A stretch of 36,459 nt of DNA from a virus, in IMG/VR virus record IMGVR_UViG_3300046170_000168, positions 1 to 36,459 of that record, one strand, 5' to 3'. Within the stretch, counting starts at the first letter, position 1, and the number at the start of each line of letters is the position of its first letter. The notes under the pieces are model-generated. The model saw nothing but the letters and a program-made list of their open reading frames with translations. It searched no databases and was not told where the DNA came from. Shown in pieces: positions 1-4,971 of the stretch. A program made the position numbers and the translations under genes.

Positions 1-69
1 GTCATATTCTTCTTCACATAATCTACAGTCTAAAATATCCGACATTCCCTCAATTAATTCCCATACCAT
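1..69 (-). CDS. partial small protein with CxxC, cut by window edge
   Basis: Starts at the ATG whose first base is 69, overlapping the TAA of the upstream gene (TAATG), and stays open to position 1. The 23 visible residues include a C-x2-C pair (DCRLCEEE). If the window is circular, the frame continues through 36459 for eight codons and stops at 36433, giving a 31-aa protein that overlaps the start of the 36452 gene by 20 bp. Function is unknown. Tight coupling to its neighbours supports a real gene. Confidence 0.6.
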   Translation of the reverse strand, partial: MVWELIEGMSDILDCRLCEEEYD

Positions 70-212
70 TATTCTTCCAACACTCCCATCAATCTTGCTA
101 ATGCTAACTCGTCATCAACATCAACTTTATTTTTCTTTACTCTTGTCATCTCGTTGCTTATCCACCACGAGATACCTGCTATAACTAAGATAGCAAACCA
201 ACCTATGTGCAT
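69..212 (-). CDS. 47-aa membrane-anchored small protein
   Basis: An ORF of 47 codons starting MHIGWFAILVIAGISWW. Residues 3-18 form one hydrophobic helix, followed by a charged cytoplasmic-type tail rich in Lys and Asp/Glu. Start and stop are both fused to neighbours by TAATG overlaps (at 212 and 69), typical of a translationally coupled phage operon. The family is not recognised. It may be a small early membrane protein, but nothing in the sequence fixes a function. Confidence 0.65.
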   Translation of the reverse strand: MHIGWFAILVIAGISWWISNEMTRVKKNKVDVDDELALARLMGVLEE

Positions 213-340
213 TACTTTCTCCCTCTTACATTACTAGAATATAATCCGTGACTGCTCTCTGAATTTACGAGAACACCATTGATTACTCTTAATGTATTTT
301 TCTTTTTAGACTTACTAGCTCTACGCTGTTGTCTATTCAT
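212..340 (-). CDS. 42-aa basic small protein
   Basis: A 42-aa ORF beginning MNRQQRRASKSKKKNTLRV, very rich in Arg and Lys. A good ribosome-binding site (AGGGAG, about 7 nt upstream) precedes the ATG at 340, and its TAA overlaps the next ATG. It is the first gene downstream of the structured non-coding region 386-1054. Function is unknown; the charge suggests nucleic-acid contact. Confidence 0.6.
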   Translation of the reverse strand: MNRQQRRASKSKKKNTLRVINGVLVNSESSHGLYSSNVRGRK

Positions 341-385
341 ATTTACTCCCTTGTTTATTGTAATATGTACTTTACTACATATTCA

Positions 386-1054
386 CAGAGAACACAAGTC
401 AAAGGGGCACTCCTGTTCTCTGAAAATAAATAGCTTGTAACACACAATACACACACACTCTTAAAGAGTTACTATACCTATCCCACGTGCTAGTAAGCTA
501 TTGCCTATCCTCTTATGTGTTACAAGCTACCTATTGACTTGGGTGTACTCTTTACAGAGGCAAGGTTCAGTAAGTCAAAATTTCCCCTTGCTCACCTCAT
601 AGATAGCAATACTTACTTTCAGCACCTAGTCTGGAATTACATTGTTTATCTAGGTTTGTCCTTAGTTCAAGCTAAGGTTTCCACTTTTAGCATTGTAAGT
701 ATTGTAAAGTTATCGTGCTGCAATAGGTGGTTCGTTAATCCTTTTCCTACTACAACCCATAGATGAGATGACCACAGATGTTTTACCTAGACTTTGTCTT
801 TTCGGCAAACTCGTAGTTTCACATTGACGAAATGTACCTCACTAGCTCCCTATCGTAGTTTTTCCTGCTTGCGACAGCTACGCCTCATTAGTTAGATTGC
901 AGTCCAACTTTATTATTTCAGAGTTTCTTGCCTATTCTAGCTCTCATTATTACTTGTAATTGTTTATCCTATCGGGCAACTACAAGCTATGGTGATAACT
1001 TTACGATACCTACCATTGACTACACCTTACGATGTAGTCTATGCTAAGTATTAT
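386..1054 (-). ncRNA. candidate large structured RNA (about 670 nt)
   Basis: A gene-free stretch inside the leftward operon with dense nested inverted repeats. Hairpin 386-394/414-422 has 9 bp. Stem 431-444/516-529 has 14 bp. Stem 607-616/695-704 (10 bp, perfect) encloses two hairpins, 624-629/650-655 and 660-665/672-677, making a multibranch junction. Further stems are 854-858/878-882, 953-962/977-986 and 1018-1024/1033-1039. Wobble pairs do not settle the strand: the 953 stem has G.U on minus, while the stem in 793-810 has U.G on plus. Minus is given because of the operon direction. I cannot assign it to a named class such as GOLLD or ROOL from memory. The 83-aa plus frame inside it looks spurious. 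Confidence 0.45.
431..529 (-). repeat. long hairpin element, copy A
   Basis: A perfect 14-bp inverted repeat, TAGCTTGTAACACA at 431-444 and its complement at 516-529, around a 71-nt interior. Both arms and a few flanking bases recur in copy B at 1433-1507, but the interiors differ. Read on the minus strand the element opens GGTAGCTTGTAACACATA and closes GTGTTACAAGCTATTTAT. It is the downstream end of the structured region. Confidence 0.7.
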
Positions 1055-1404
1055 CTTTGATATTTTGGTTTTATTCTGTAACTGTAATGGAGTAATGTAC
1101 TGTGACTAGGTCTTACAACTCTATATTTCCAAGTTATAATATCCGAATGATTGTCTATTTCATAGAGTTTTTCTTTAACTCTATTTACTGAATCATTATA
1201 AGTACCTTTAGTCCATCGCAACGCATACACTATAAAAGGCATACGTTGTTCTTTTGGTACATTATTTTTAGCATAATCCCACAACGATTTTATACCGTAG
1301 TGACCACCTTTGTACAAAGAATACTCTCCGTTTTTGTTACGGTTTTCTTCTATGTATTGTTGGTCGTGGTATTTACTCCAATAAAATTCACTTCCTTTAT
1401 TCAT
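1051..1404 (-). CDS. 117-aa hypothetical early protein
   Basis: Opens MNKGSEFYWSKYHDQQYIEE and is preceded by the AAAGGGGTAAGT ribosome-binding site shared by other genes of this operon. The protein is rich in Tyr, Lys and Asn, with no Cys motif and no membrane segment. The C-terminal half contains a basic, aromatic run (about 80-117). It lies between hairpin element B (upstream) and the large structured region (downstream). I do not recognise the family. Confidence 0.7.
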   Translation of the reverse strand: MNKGSEFYWSKYHDQQYIEENRNKNGEYSLYKGGHYGIKSLWDYAKNNVPKEQRMPFIVYALRWTKGTYNDSVNRVKEKLYEIDNHSDIITWKYRVVRPSHSTLLHYSYRIKPKYQR

Positions 1405-1432
1405 ACTTACCCCTTTCTATCTGCTATATAAA

Positions 1433-1520
1433 TAGCTTGTAACACACAGCCCTCTTTGTACATTGGTTTAGTTATAACGAGTGCTTTTAACTATGTGCTA
1501 CAAGCTACCTACGGTAGCTT
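1433..1520 (-). repeat. long hairpin element, copy B, with a competing hairpin
   Basis: Arms at 1433-1446 and 1494-1507 form a 14-bp stem. The single non-Watson-Crick position is G.U on the minus strand but A-C on plus, which favours a leftward RNA. The 5' arm also belongs to a second hairpin, AAGCTACC (1502-1509) with GGTAGCTT (1513-1520), 8 bp with a 3-nt loop. The two stems share bases and cannot form together, as in an attenuator. It lies in the gap between the genes ending at 1524 and starting at 1404. Confidence 0.65.
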
Positions 1521-1523
1521 ATG

Positions 1524-1679
1524 TTAAACATATATAGTGTGAGGTCTTTCGACATCGTATATAGTACAAGGTCTACGTTTGTCTGCAAACCTCTCTGCTT
1601 GTTCTAATGTTTTAATATCGCTTGCTTTACGACCTGCATTAGTTTGATATACAACTATATATTTATATGGATTACTCAT
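1524..1679 (-). CDS. 51-aa hypothetical protein
   Basis: I take the start at 1679 (MSNPYKYIVVYQTNAGRKAS) rather than the longer open frame, because this ATG overlaps the stop of the preceding gene by 8 bp. The sequence looks like a small alpha/beta domain: a strand (YIVVYQ), a helix (KTLEQAERFADKR) and a last strand (CTIYDVE). Function is unknown. Confidence 0.65.
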   Translation of the reverse strand: MSNPYKYIVVYQTNAGRKASDIKTLEQAERFADKRRPCTIYDVERPHTIYV

Positions 1680-1857
1680 CGGATTCAACTTCCACAGATT
1701 CTGTTTTATCCCACTCGTGATTAATAACATTTTCAGTATCAAACTCAACTGTGTCAAACTCGGCGAGTCCTAGTTCCTCTGCTTTGTCCTTACTTTCAGC
1801 TTTTACAATATAGCTAGTATGACTGAAGATATGAACCCAATATTCTTTTTCTTCCAT
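1672..1857 (-). CDS. 61-aa acidic small protein
   Basis: Opens MEEKEYWVHIFSHTSYIVKA. It has a strand-strand-helix pattern (residues 5-32, including ESKDKAEELGLAEF) and a strongly acidic C-terminus, resembling the small soluble early proteins common in marine phages. The ribosome-binding site is AAAAGGGGTAAACA. It is translationally coupled to the 51-aa gene downstream. No function is assignable. Confidence 0.65.
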   Translation of the reverse strand: MEEKEYWVHIFSHTSYIVKAESKDKAEELGLAEFDTVEFDTENVINHEWDKTESVEVESDE

Positions 1858-1923
1858 TGTTTACCCCTTTTCTGATACTATAAGTATCTATCTAGCCACG
1901 TTTAATAATGGCTAGTTAGATAA

Positions 1924-2217
1924 TTACTCGTTACCTTTATACCAAAACTCTACTTTACCGTCTTTAATGGAGTTCATTAAACTTTGTACAGTAATGTATG
2001 CGTCTTTAGTTTTGTTCATATAGATAGGAAAATCCTCTCTAGGTAACTCACTAGATATTATGTTAGGATTCTTAGACGGTGTTTTATATATTTTATCCAG
2101 TCTTGTTTCAAAGACTGCACCGTTACCGTTTGGAGATACAAGAACTCCAAGACCTAACAAGTTTTCAGGTTGTATTAAATCACTATCTACGAATTTAATT
2201 TTTAACCAAGTTTTCAC
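1924..2217 (-). CDS. 97-aa hypothetical protein (GTG start)
   Basis: Start is GTG at 2217, directly after an AAAAGGGGTAATA ribosome-binding site like those of neighbouring genes; no ATG fits that site. It opens MKTWLKIKFVDSDL and ends in a short helix-strand (VQSLMNSIKDGKVEFWYKG). There are no Cys pairs and no transmembrane helix. It sits between the downstream arm of the 20-bp inverted repeat and the 61-aa gene. The family is not recognised. Confidence 0.65.
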   Translation of the reverse strand: MKTWLKIKFVDSDLIQPENLLGLGVLVSPNGNGAVFETRLDKIYKTPSKNPNIISSELPREDFPIYMNKTKDAYITVQSLMNSIKDGKVEFWYKGNE

Positions 2218-2278
2218 TATTACCCCTTTTCTATTTTATTAGAGAGTTGATACCCTCTTAAAACAGGACTGACCTGCT

Positions 2279-2596
2279 TTAGAACTCTGATATTATTATT
2301 CCCTCAGTACCTTCAATCTCTATAACGATTGTGTGGCTTTGTAGGTCTTCTAGTGTCTTGATGTCATCGTTTCCAACTTCCTGTAAACATTCATCAAGAT
2401 TTTCGTATTCTGTAAACTGTACACATAGAGCTATTACGTCTAACTCATATGGTTCAGTTCGGTCTAGTATCCCTGTATATATTTCATTAATATATTCATA
2501 AAGAGCATTGAGTCCTGCATAGGTAAAATCTTTGTGTCTTCCCATACTTGCGAACTCACTTCTAAAATCATAAGCATTAATTGTTTTTATTATCAT
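2279..2596 (-). CDS. 105-aa conserved phage protein, function unknown
   Basis: First gene of the leftward operon, with the ribosome-binding site AAAGGGGAAACA. The sequence (MIIKTINAYDFRSEFASMGR..., then ELDVIALCVQFTEYENLDEC, then TLEDLQSHTIVIEIEG) matches my recollection of a small protein common in phages and plasmids. It is usually annotated hypothetical and has a central LDVIALCV.FTEYE motif. Probably a soluble alpha/beta early protein. A role against host defence is conceivable for a first-expressed gene but is not shown here. It is enclosed by the 20-bp inverted repeat. Confidence 0.75.
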   Translation of the reverse strand: MIIKTINAYDFRSEFASMGRHKDFTYAGLNALYEYINEIYTGILDRTEPYELDVIALCVQFTEYENLDECLQEVGNDDIKTLEDLQSHTIVIEIEGTEGIIISEF

Positions 2597-2616
2597 TGTT
2601 TCCCCTTTTTTTTTAT

Positions 2617-2645
2617 AGATTACTTTATATATTTGACTTTGTCAA
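2617..2645 (-). promoter_or_regulatory. candidate leftward early promoter
   Basis: On the minus strand a perfect TTGACA (2645-2640) is followed after 17 nt by TAATCT (2622-2617), which matches TATAAT at only three of six positions. It is correctly placed to transcribe the gene starting at 2596. The -35 box lies in a small dyad (TTGAC ttt GTCAA). Weak -10, so moderate confidence. Confidence 0.4.
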
Positions 2646-2689
2646 GTTCATTTTGCGTACCTATCCTGTTTTAAGGGGGTATCGTTTTG

Positions 2690-3060
2690 GAAAGTTAGGT
2701 CGGGTAAGTTATCACTCTATCCGTCTCTTATCGCTTGTTACAGCCCCCGAGATGCTTTACAGTTCCTCTATTAGCAGGTTATCTTTGTGCCTCGCCTTTG
2801 TCTAGCCTCGCACTGCTCCCGTCTTGTCCGTGTCCGAGTTGTCGGTTTCTTGTGACGTTCTCAAGATTATTTGGGTTCAATCTGTTTTTACCTTACCTAC
2901 GGTCTTGTAGGTTCTTGATTAACCACCTAATCTGCGTTTATCTTCTCAAGGTTTGCCTAACTATTCATTTGTCCTGTTTACTTGGAGTTTTCTCTCCTGT
3001 TTATCTTTTGAAGTTATCAGGTAAAACTTTTGCGTTTACCGTGTTTAACTTATATAAATA
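2690..3060. ncRNA. GC-rich hairpin-dense region, candidate structured RNA
   Basis: Counted by hand, 2701-2880 is about 48% G+C, in a clearly AT-rich genome. The plus strand is pyrimidine-rich and carries only low-complexity open frames. Local stems include 2834-2837/2842-2845, 2861-2866/2913-2918 enclosing 2895-2900/2907-2912, 2773-2777/2813-2817, 2984-2987/2994-2997 and 3020-3025/3035-3040. High GC, strand bias and stacked hairpins without a gene suggest a structured RNA or leader. The strand is undecided. It lies just upstream of the leftward operon. Confidence 0.4.
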
Positions 3061-3082
3061 TTATGGCACATATTGGATTATA

Positions 3083-3451
3083 TGTAAAATTTACATTACA
3101 AATAATTATACATTTTAAACCTTGTAGAATTAGGAAATATACATAAAATCCTAATGATTACGGTTAGTGAAATGTATATTATTCATAGCATATACTATAT
3201 ATGGTATGTTTACCTGTATGAATGTATAATTATTCATTAAATGTGCTGGGGGGTGCTTGTCAATTTAACCTAAAAGGGGTATAGAACCACTGCATCTTGT
3301 ACCACAACATATAGTATATGTTTCATACCTACACACAATATGTTGTACCTACTATATATGGTATAGAACATATGTTCGATAGCCACCATATGTCAATATG
3401 CGTGGGGTACTCTCTATATTGTTAGACATTAATTTATAGGTCGAACATATT
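3083..3451. promoter_or_regulatory. AT-rich palindrome cluster: operator or origin region
   Basis: A gene-free control region full of dyads: TGTAAAATTTACA (3083-3095), a 14-bp inverted repeat (3101-3114 with 3221-3234), AACATAT agt ATATGTT (3306-3322), GAACATATGTTC (3366-3377) and a half site near 3442. The heptamer AACATAT or its complement occurs about six times in 150 bp. ACTATATATGGTAT occurs twice. ACAACATATAGT (3304-3315) recurs in the capsid promoter at 18838-18849. This is the layout of a multi-site operator or iteron origin; which one cannot be decided here. Confidence 0.5.
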
Positions 3452-3478
3452 GTTAAAGCTAGTAAAGGCAGTAAAAGA

Positions 3479-3517
3479 GATTAATCAATTTGTTATACAA
3501 TTGGTTAATCATTTTTG
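3479..3517. terminator. bidirectional terminator-like hairpin
   Basis: A 12-bp stem (3479-3490 with 3499-3510, one U.G on plus) with an 8-nt loop, followed on plus by ATTTTTG and on minus by TCTTTTA. The stop codon of the minus-strand gene at 3505 lies in the stem, so it would end that transcript. The stem is AT-rich, so its strength is uncertain. Confidence 0.5.
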
Positions 3518-3621
3518 TAAACTATTTTAGTTGATTGTGTACACACAGTCGGTGATGAATCACAATAGTATTTATTGTTATTAGCTTGCTTGAGTGGTTT
3601 ATGACACTCTGTACATTTCAT
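3505..3621 (-). CDS. 38-aa zinc-finger micro-protein
   Basis: Opens MKCTECHKPLKQANNNKYYC and has Cys at 3, 6, 20 and 27, a compact C-x2-C...C...C arrangement likely to bind one zinc. It ends inside a terminator-like hairpin. It stands alone in the control region, so it could be a small DNA- or RNA-binding regulator; that is inference from context. No clear ribosome-binding site precedes it. Nothing else is recognised in 3622-3815 apart from weak dyads. Confidence 0.55.
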   Translation of the reverse strand: MKCTECHKPLKQANNNKYYCDSSPTVCTQSTKIVYKND

Positions 3622-3815
3622 AATGTTAGTTTACTGTATGTGGTGGGTTTTGGGTATAACGGGCTATTTGTGTGGGGTAGGCTTAAAACTTTCTCTTAAG
3701 TTGTCCTTGAGTACCAGGTTTGTGTTACTACTGTATCGTATTACCGATTCCTGGCTTTCTGACTCCCGATGCCACCTTCACTTGTAACAACTGTTTCAAA
3801 AAGTTTATTTATCAC

Positions 3816-3844
3816 TTTGCATAGTACTACCAGTTTTATATAAT
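3816..3844 (+). promoter_or_regulatory. sigma70-type promoter for the small RNA
   Basis: TTTGCA (3816-3821), a 17-nt spacer and a perfect TATAAT (3839-3844). Transcription would begin near 3851, just before two successive hairpins. Confidence 0.6.
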
Positions 3845-3850
3845 GCAAGT

Positions 3851-4024
3851 ACCTGGAAACACCAGGTAATCATATGAGGATATGATTCAATTTATGAAAG
3901 AAAGAAAGCTTAACATCTTTAATAATGGTGGGATGGAAAGGTTTGTGAATTTCATATTTTTCATTACAGTAAATGGACAGACTGTACGTGTACAAAGCCC
4001 TGTAGCAATACGGGGTTTTGTTTA
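3851..4024 (+). ncRNA. candidate phage small RNA, about 170 nt
   Basis: It has its own promoter (3816-3844) and an intrinsic terminator (3994-4024). The predicted transcript opens with a hairpin ACCTGG aaaca CCAGGT (3851-3869), then a 7-8 bp hairpin ATCATAT gagg ATATGAT (3870-3887) whose loop presents a GAGG, which could pair with a pyrimidine-rich target or act as a Shine-Dalgarno sequence. A new promoter starts at the base after the terminator, so the unit is self-contained. It may also encode a 44-aa peptide (3894-4028), although that frame runs through the terminator. Confidence 0.55.
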
Positions 4025-4028
4025 TTGA
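3894..4028 (+). CDS. possible 44-aa peptide overlapping the small RNA
   Basis: ATG at 3894, 13 nt after GAGGA that lies in a hairpin loop. It encodes MKERKLNIFNNGGMERFVNF and a hydrophobic C-terminal half. The last ten codons overlap a terminator hairpin, and the stop overlaps the TTGACA of the next promoter. This makes a real protein less likely than an RNA-only product. Confidence 0.25.
   Translation: MKERKLNIFNNGGMERFVNFIFFITVNGQTVRVQSPVAIRGFVY
3994..4024 (+). terminator. intrinsic terminator of the small RNA
   Basis: A 9-bp stem, AAAGCCCTG (3994-4002) with CGGGGTTTT (4011-4019), two of the pairs being wobble pairs valid only on plus. It has an 8-nt loop and a U-rich tail TTTTGTTTATT. 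Confidence 0.65.
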
Positions 4029-4052
4029 CAAACTTGTAGTATCTAGTATTAT
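4025..4052 (+). promoter_or_regulatory. strong sigma70-type promoter of the rightward operon
   Basis: Perfect TTGACA (4025-4030), a 16-nt spacer, then TATTAT (4047-4052). It follows directly after the small-RNA terminator. The leader to the first gene (4146) contains two hairpins: ATTCC ttca GGAAT and, with 7 bp, ACCCTAG cctgt CTAGGGT. It is the best candidate for driving the terminase and virion genes with host RNA polymerase, since no phage polymerase is encoded. Confidence 0.7.
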
Positions 4053-4145
4053 GAATAGGTCTAACAAAAATATTCCTTCAGGAATTATTCATTGGACTCC
4101 CTGTTTATCAACCCTAGCCTGTCTAGGGTATGGTATAGTAAATTT

Positions 4146-4259
4146 ATGAAAGAAGATATACCAGTAGTAGATTGTGACCAGTGTTGGAATCCTTATTGGG
4201 AGGACCAGCTTATTGATGGGTTATGTCCTACTTGCTCTGTAGATATAGTTATAGAATAA
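4146..4259 (+). CDS. 37-aa zinc-ribbon micro-protein
   Basis: Encodes MKEDIPVVDCDQCWNPYWED and then CPTC near the C-terminus: two C-x2-C knuckles (Cys 10, 13, 27, 30), the minimal zinc-ribbon spacing. It is the first gene downstream of the strong promoter at 4025. No clear ribosome-binding site is visible. Function is unknown; likely a small nucleic-acid or protein adaptor. Confidence 0.55.
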   Translation: MKEDIPVVDCDQCWNPYWEDQLIDGLCPTCSVDIVIE

Positions 4260-4270
4260 AAAAATTTTTT

Positions 4271-4477
4271 TTACCCCAATGGTTGTTGTAAATCAGTAGG
4301 TGCCTGGCGACCTTTTATTCTTGGATATGTTTTAGGTTTGTGTTTGTTGCAATACTTAAACTTATTGTATTTAGAAATAATTGTGTTGCATTCTTTGTGA
4401 ACGCAGACTCTTCCACTACTATATGAAGTAGAGGGTTTATGATTAGGATATTGCTTTCCTTTGATATAATCACTCAT
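4271..4477 (-). CDS. 68-aa Cys/His-rich phage protein
   Basis: The frame is open further upstream, but the start at 4477 (MSDYIKGKQYPNHKPSTSYS) avoids a hydrophobic, gene-overlapping extension. The core GRVCVHKECNTIISKYNKFK then YCNKHKP gives a C-x4-C...C-x2-H zinc-binding pattern. This resembles, from memory, a small protein common in actinobacterial phages (GR.C...GC.T.LS.YN...C..H). It lies opposite to the flanking rightward genes, so it needs its own promoter; a TATACT-like box lies upstream on minus. Confidence 0.55.
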   Translation of the reverse strand: MSDYIKGKQYPNHKPSTSYSSGRVCVHKECNTIISKYNKFKYCNKHKPKTYPRIKGRQAPTDLQQPLG

Positions 4478-4501
4478 ACAAGATATAGTATAGGAGATAT
4501 A

Positions 4502-4567
4502 ATGCCTGGTAAAGGATATAAGCCAAAAAAGGCTATGAAAAAAAATAAAGTTAAGAAGAGGAAGTAA
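4502..4567 (+). CDS. 21-aa Lys-rich micro-protein
   Basis: MPGKGYKPKKAMKKNKVKKR plus a final Lys, with a good TAGGAG ribosome-binding site 5 nt before the ATG. Its TAA overlaps the ATG of the next gene (TAATG). Very short basic MPGK proteins precede packaging genes in many marine phages. A DNA-condensing or head role is possible but unproven. Confidence 0.55.
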   Translation: MPGKGYKPKKAMKKNKVKKRK

Positions 4568-4824
4568 TGGCTGAATGGCGAGGTATGAAGGTGAAGTTAA
4601 ACTCACCAAGCCCTATACGAAAGGGTGAGCCTGGCTATGGTCGTAAGAAATCTAAAGTCTTTGTAATGAAAAATGGGAAAGTCAAGAAAATAATGTTTGG
4701 CGACCCTAATATGAAGATTAGGAAAAACAATCCTGCAGCTCGTGCTTCGTTTCGTGCTAGACACAAATGCAGCACAGCTAAGGATAAAACGACTGCACGA
4801 TATTGGTCGTGTAGAGCTTGGTAA
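4567..4824 (+). CDS. 85-aa conserved basic marine-phage protein
   Basis: A basic protein ending in the conserved block RASFRARHKCSTAKDKTTAR followed by YWSCRAW. I recognise this signature (FRARH.C...KDK.T.RYWSC..W) from many marine phages, where it is annotated hypothetical and found near terminase or structural genes. Two Cys and one His may bind zinc. It is coupled to the 21-aa gene before it. The actual role is unknown. Confidence 0.7.
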   Translation: MAEWRGMKVKLNSPSPIRKGEPGYGRKKSKVFVMKNGKVKKIMFGDPNMKIRKNNPAARASFRARHKCSTAKDKTTARYWSCRAW

Positions 4825-4833
4825 GGAGAAACA

Positions 4834-4971
4834 ATGGCTAAAAAAGGTTTGTATCATAATATTAATAAAAGAAAAAAAGCTGGTACAAGTAGGTCTAAAA
4901 AAAATTCTACAATTAGTCCAAAAGCTTATAAAAATATGAAAGCTGGATTTCCTAAAAAGAAAAAGAAATAA
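4834..4971 (+). CDS. 45-aa Lys-rich micro-protein (MAKKGLY family)
   Basis: Opens MAKKGLYHNINKRKKAGTSR and ends in a poly-Lys tail. The start follows AAGGAG by 6 nt and the stop overlaps the TerL start (TAATG at 4969). MA(K/T)KGLY proteins with a GFPKKKK-type end are widespread next to packaging genes in marine phages. Strongly basic, so DNA contact is plausible. It is the third of three basic micro-proteins immediately before terL. Confidence 0.65.
   Translation: MAKKGLYHNINKRKKAGTSRSKKNSTISPKAYKNMKAGFPKKKKK

Larger units (their letters stand above)
2249..2683. repeat. 20-bp inverted repeat flanking the 105-aa gene
   Basis: GATACCCTCTTAAAACAGGA at 2249-2268 reappears, inverted and with one difference, at 2664-2683 (19 of 20 match). 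Between the arms lie one gene (2279-2596) and its promoter region. The mismatch is U.G if read as plus-strand RNA and C-A on minus. It could be paired protein-binding sites, a boundary of a movable or invertible cassette, or a long-range RNA stem. Confidence 0.8.

Noticed and set aside
515-766. 83-aa plus-strand open frame
   Set aside because: Runs through the 14-bp and 10-bp stems of the structured region, lacks a ribosome-binding site and has no recognisable protein features.
431-1507. CRISPR-like repeats
   Set aside because: Only two full copies, arranged as inverted arms rather than direct repeats, without equal spacers or cas genes.
2860-2890. Possible tRNA T-arm (GGGTTCAATC)
   Set aside because: Flanking bases do not pair as a T stem and no acceptor, D or anticodon arm could be built.
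2735-3118. 127-aa plus-strand open frame
   Set aside because: Composition is Cys/Leu/Ser/Phe-rich as expected from pyrimidine-rich DNA; no ribosome-binding site, no domain, and the region is better explained as structured RNA.
4478-4609. Upstream extension of the minus-strand Cys/His gene
   Set aside because: The extra residues are hydrophobic low-complexity and lie opposite the 21-aa and 85-aa genes; the internal ATG at 4477 gives the recognisable domain.
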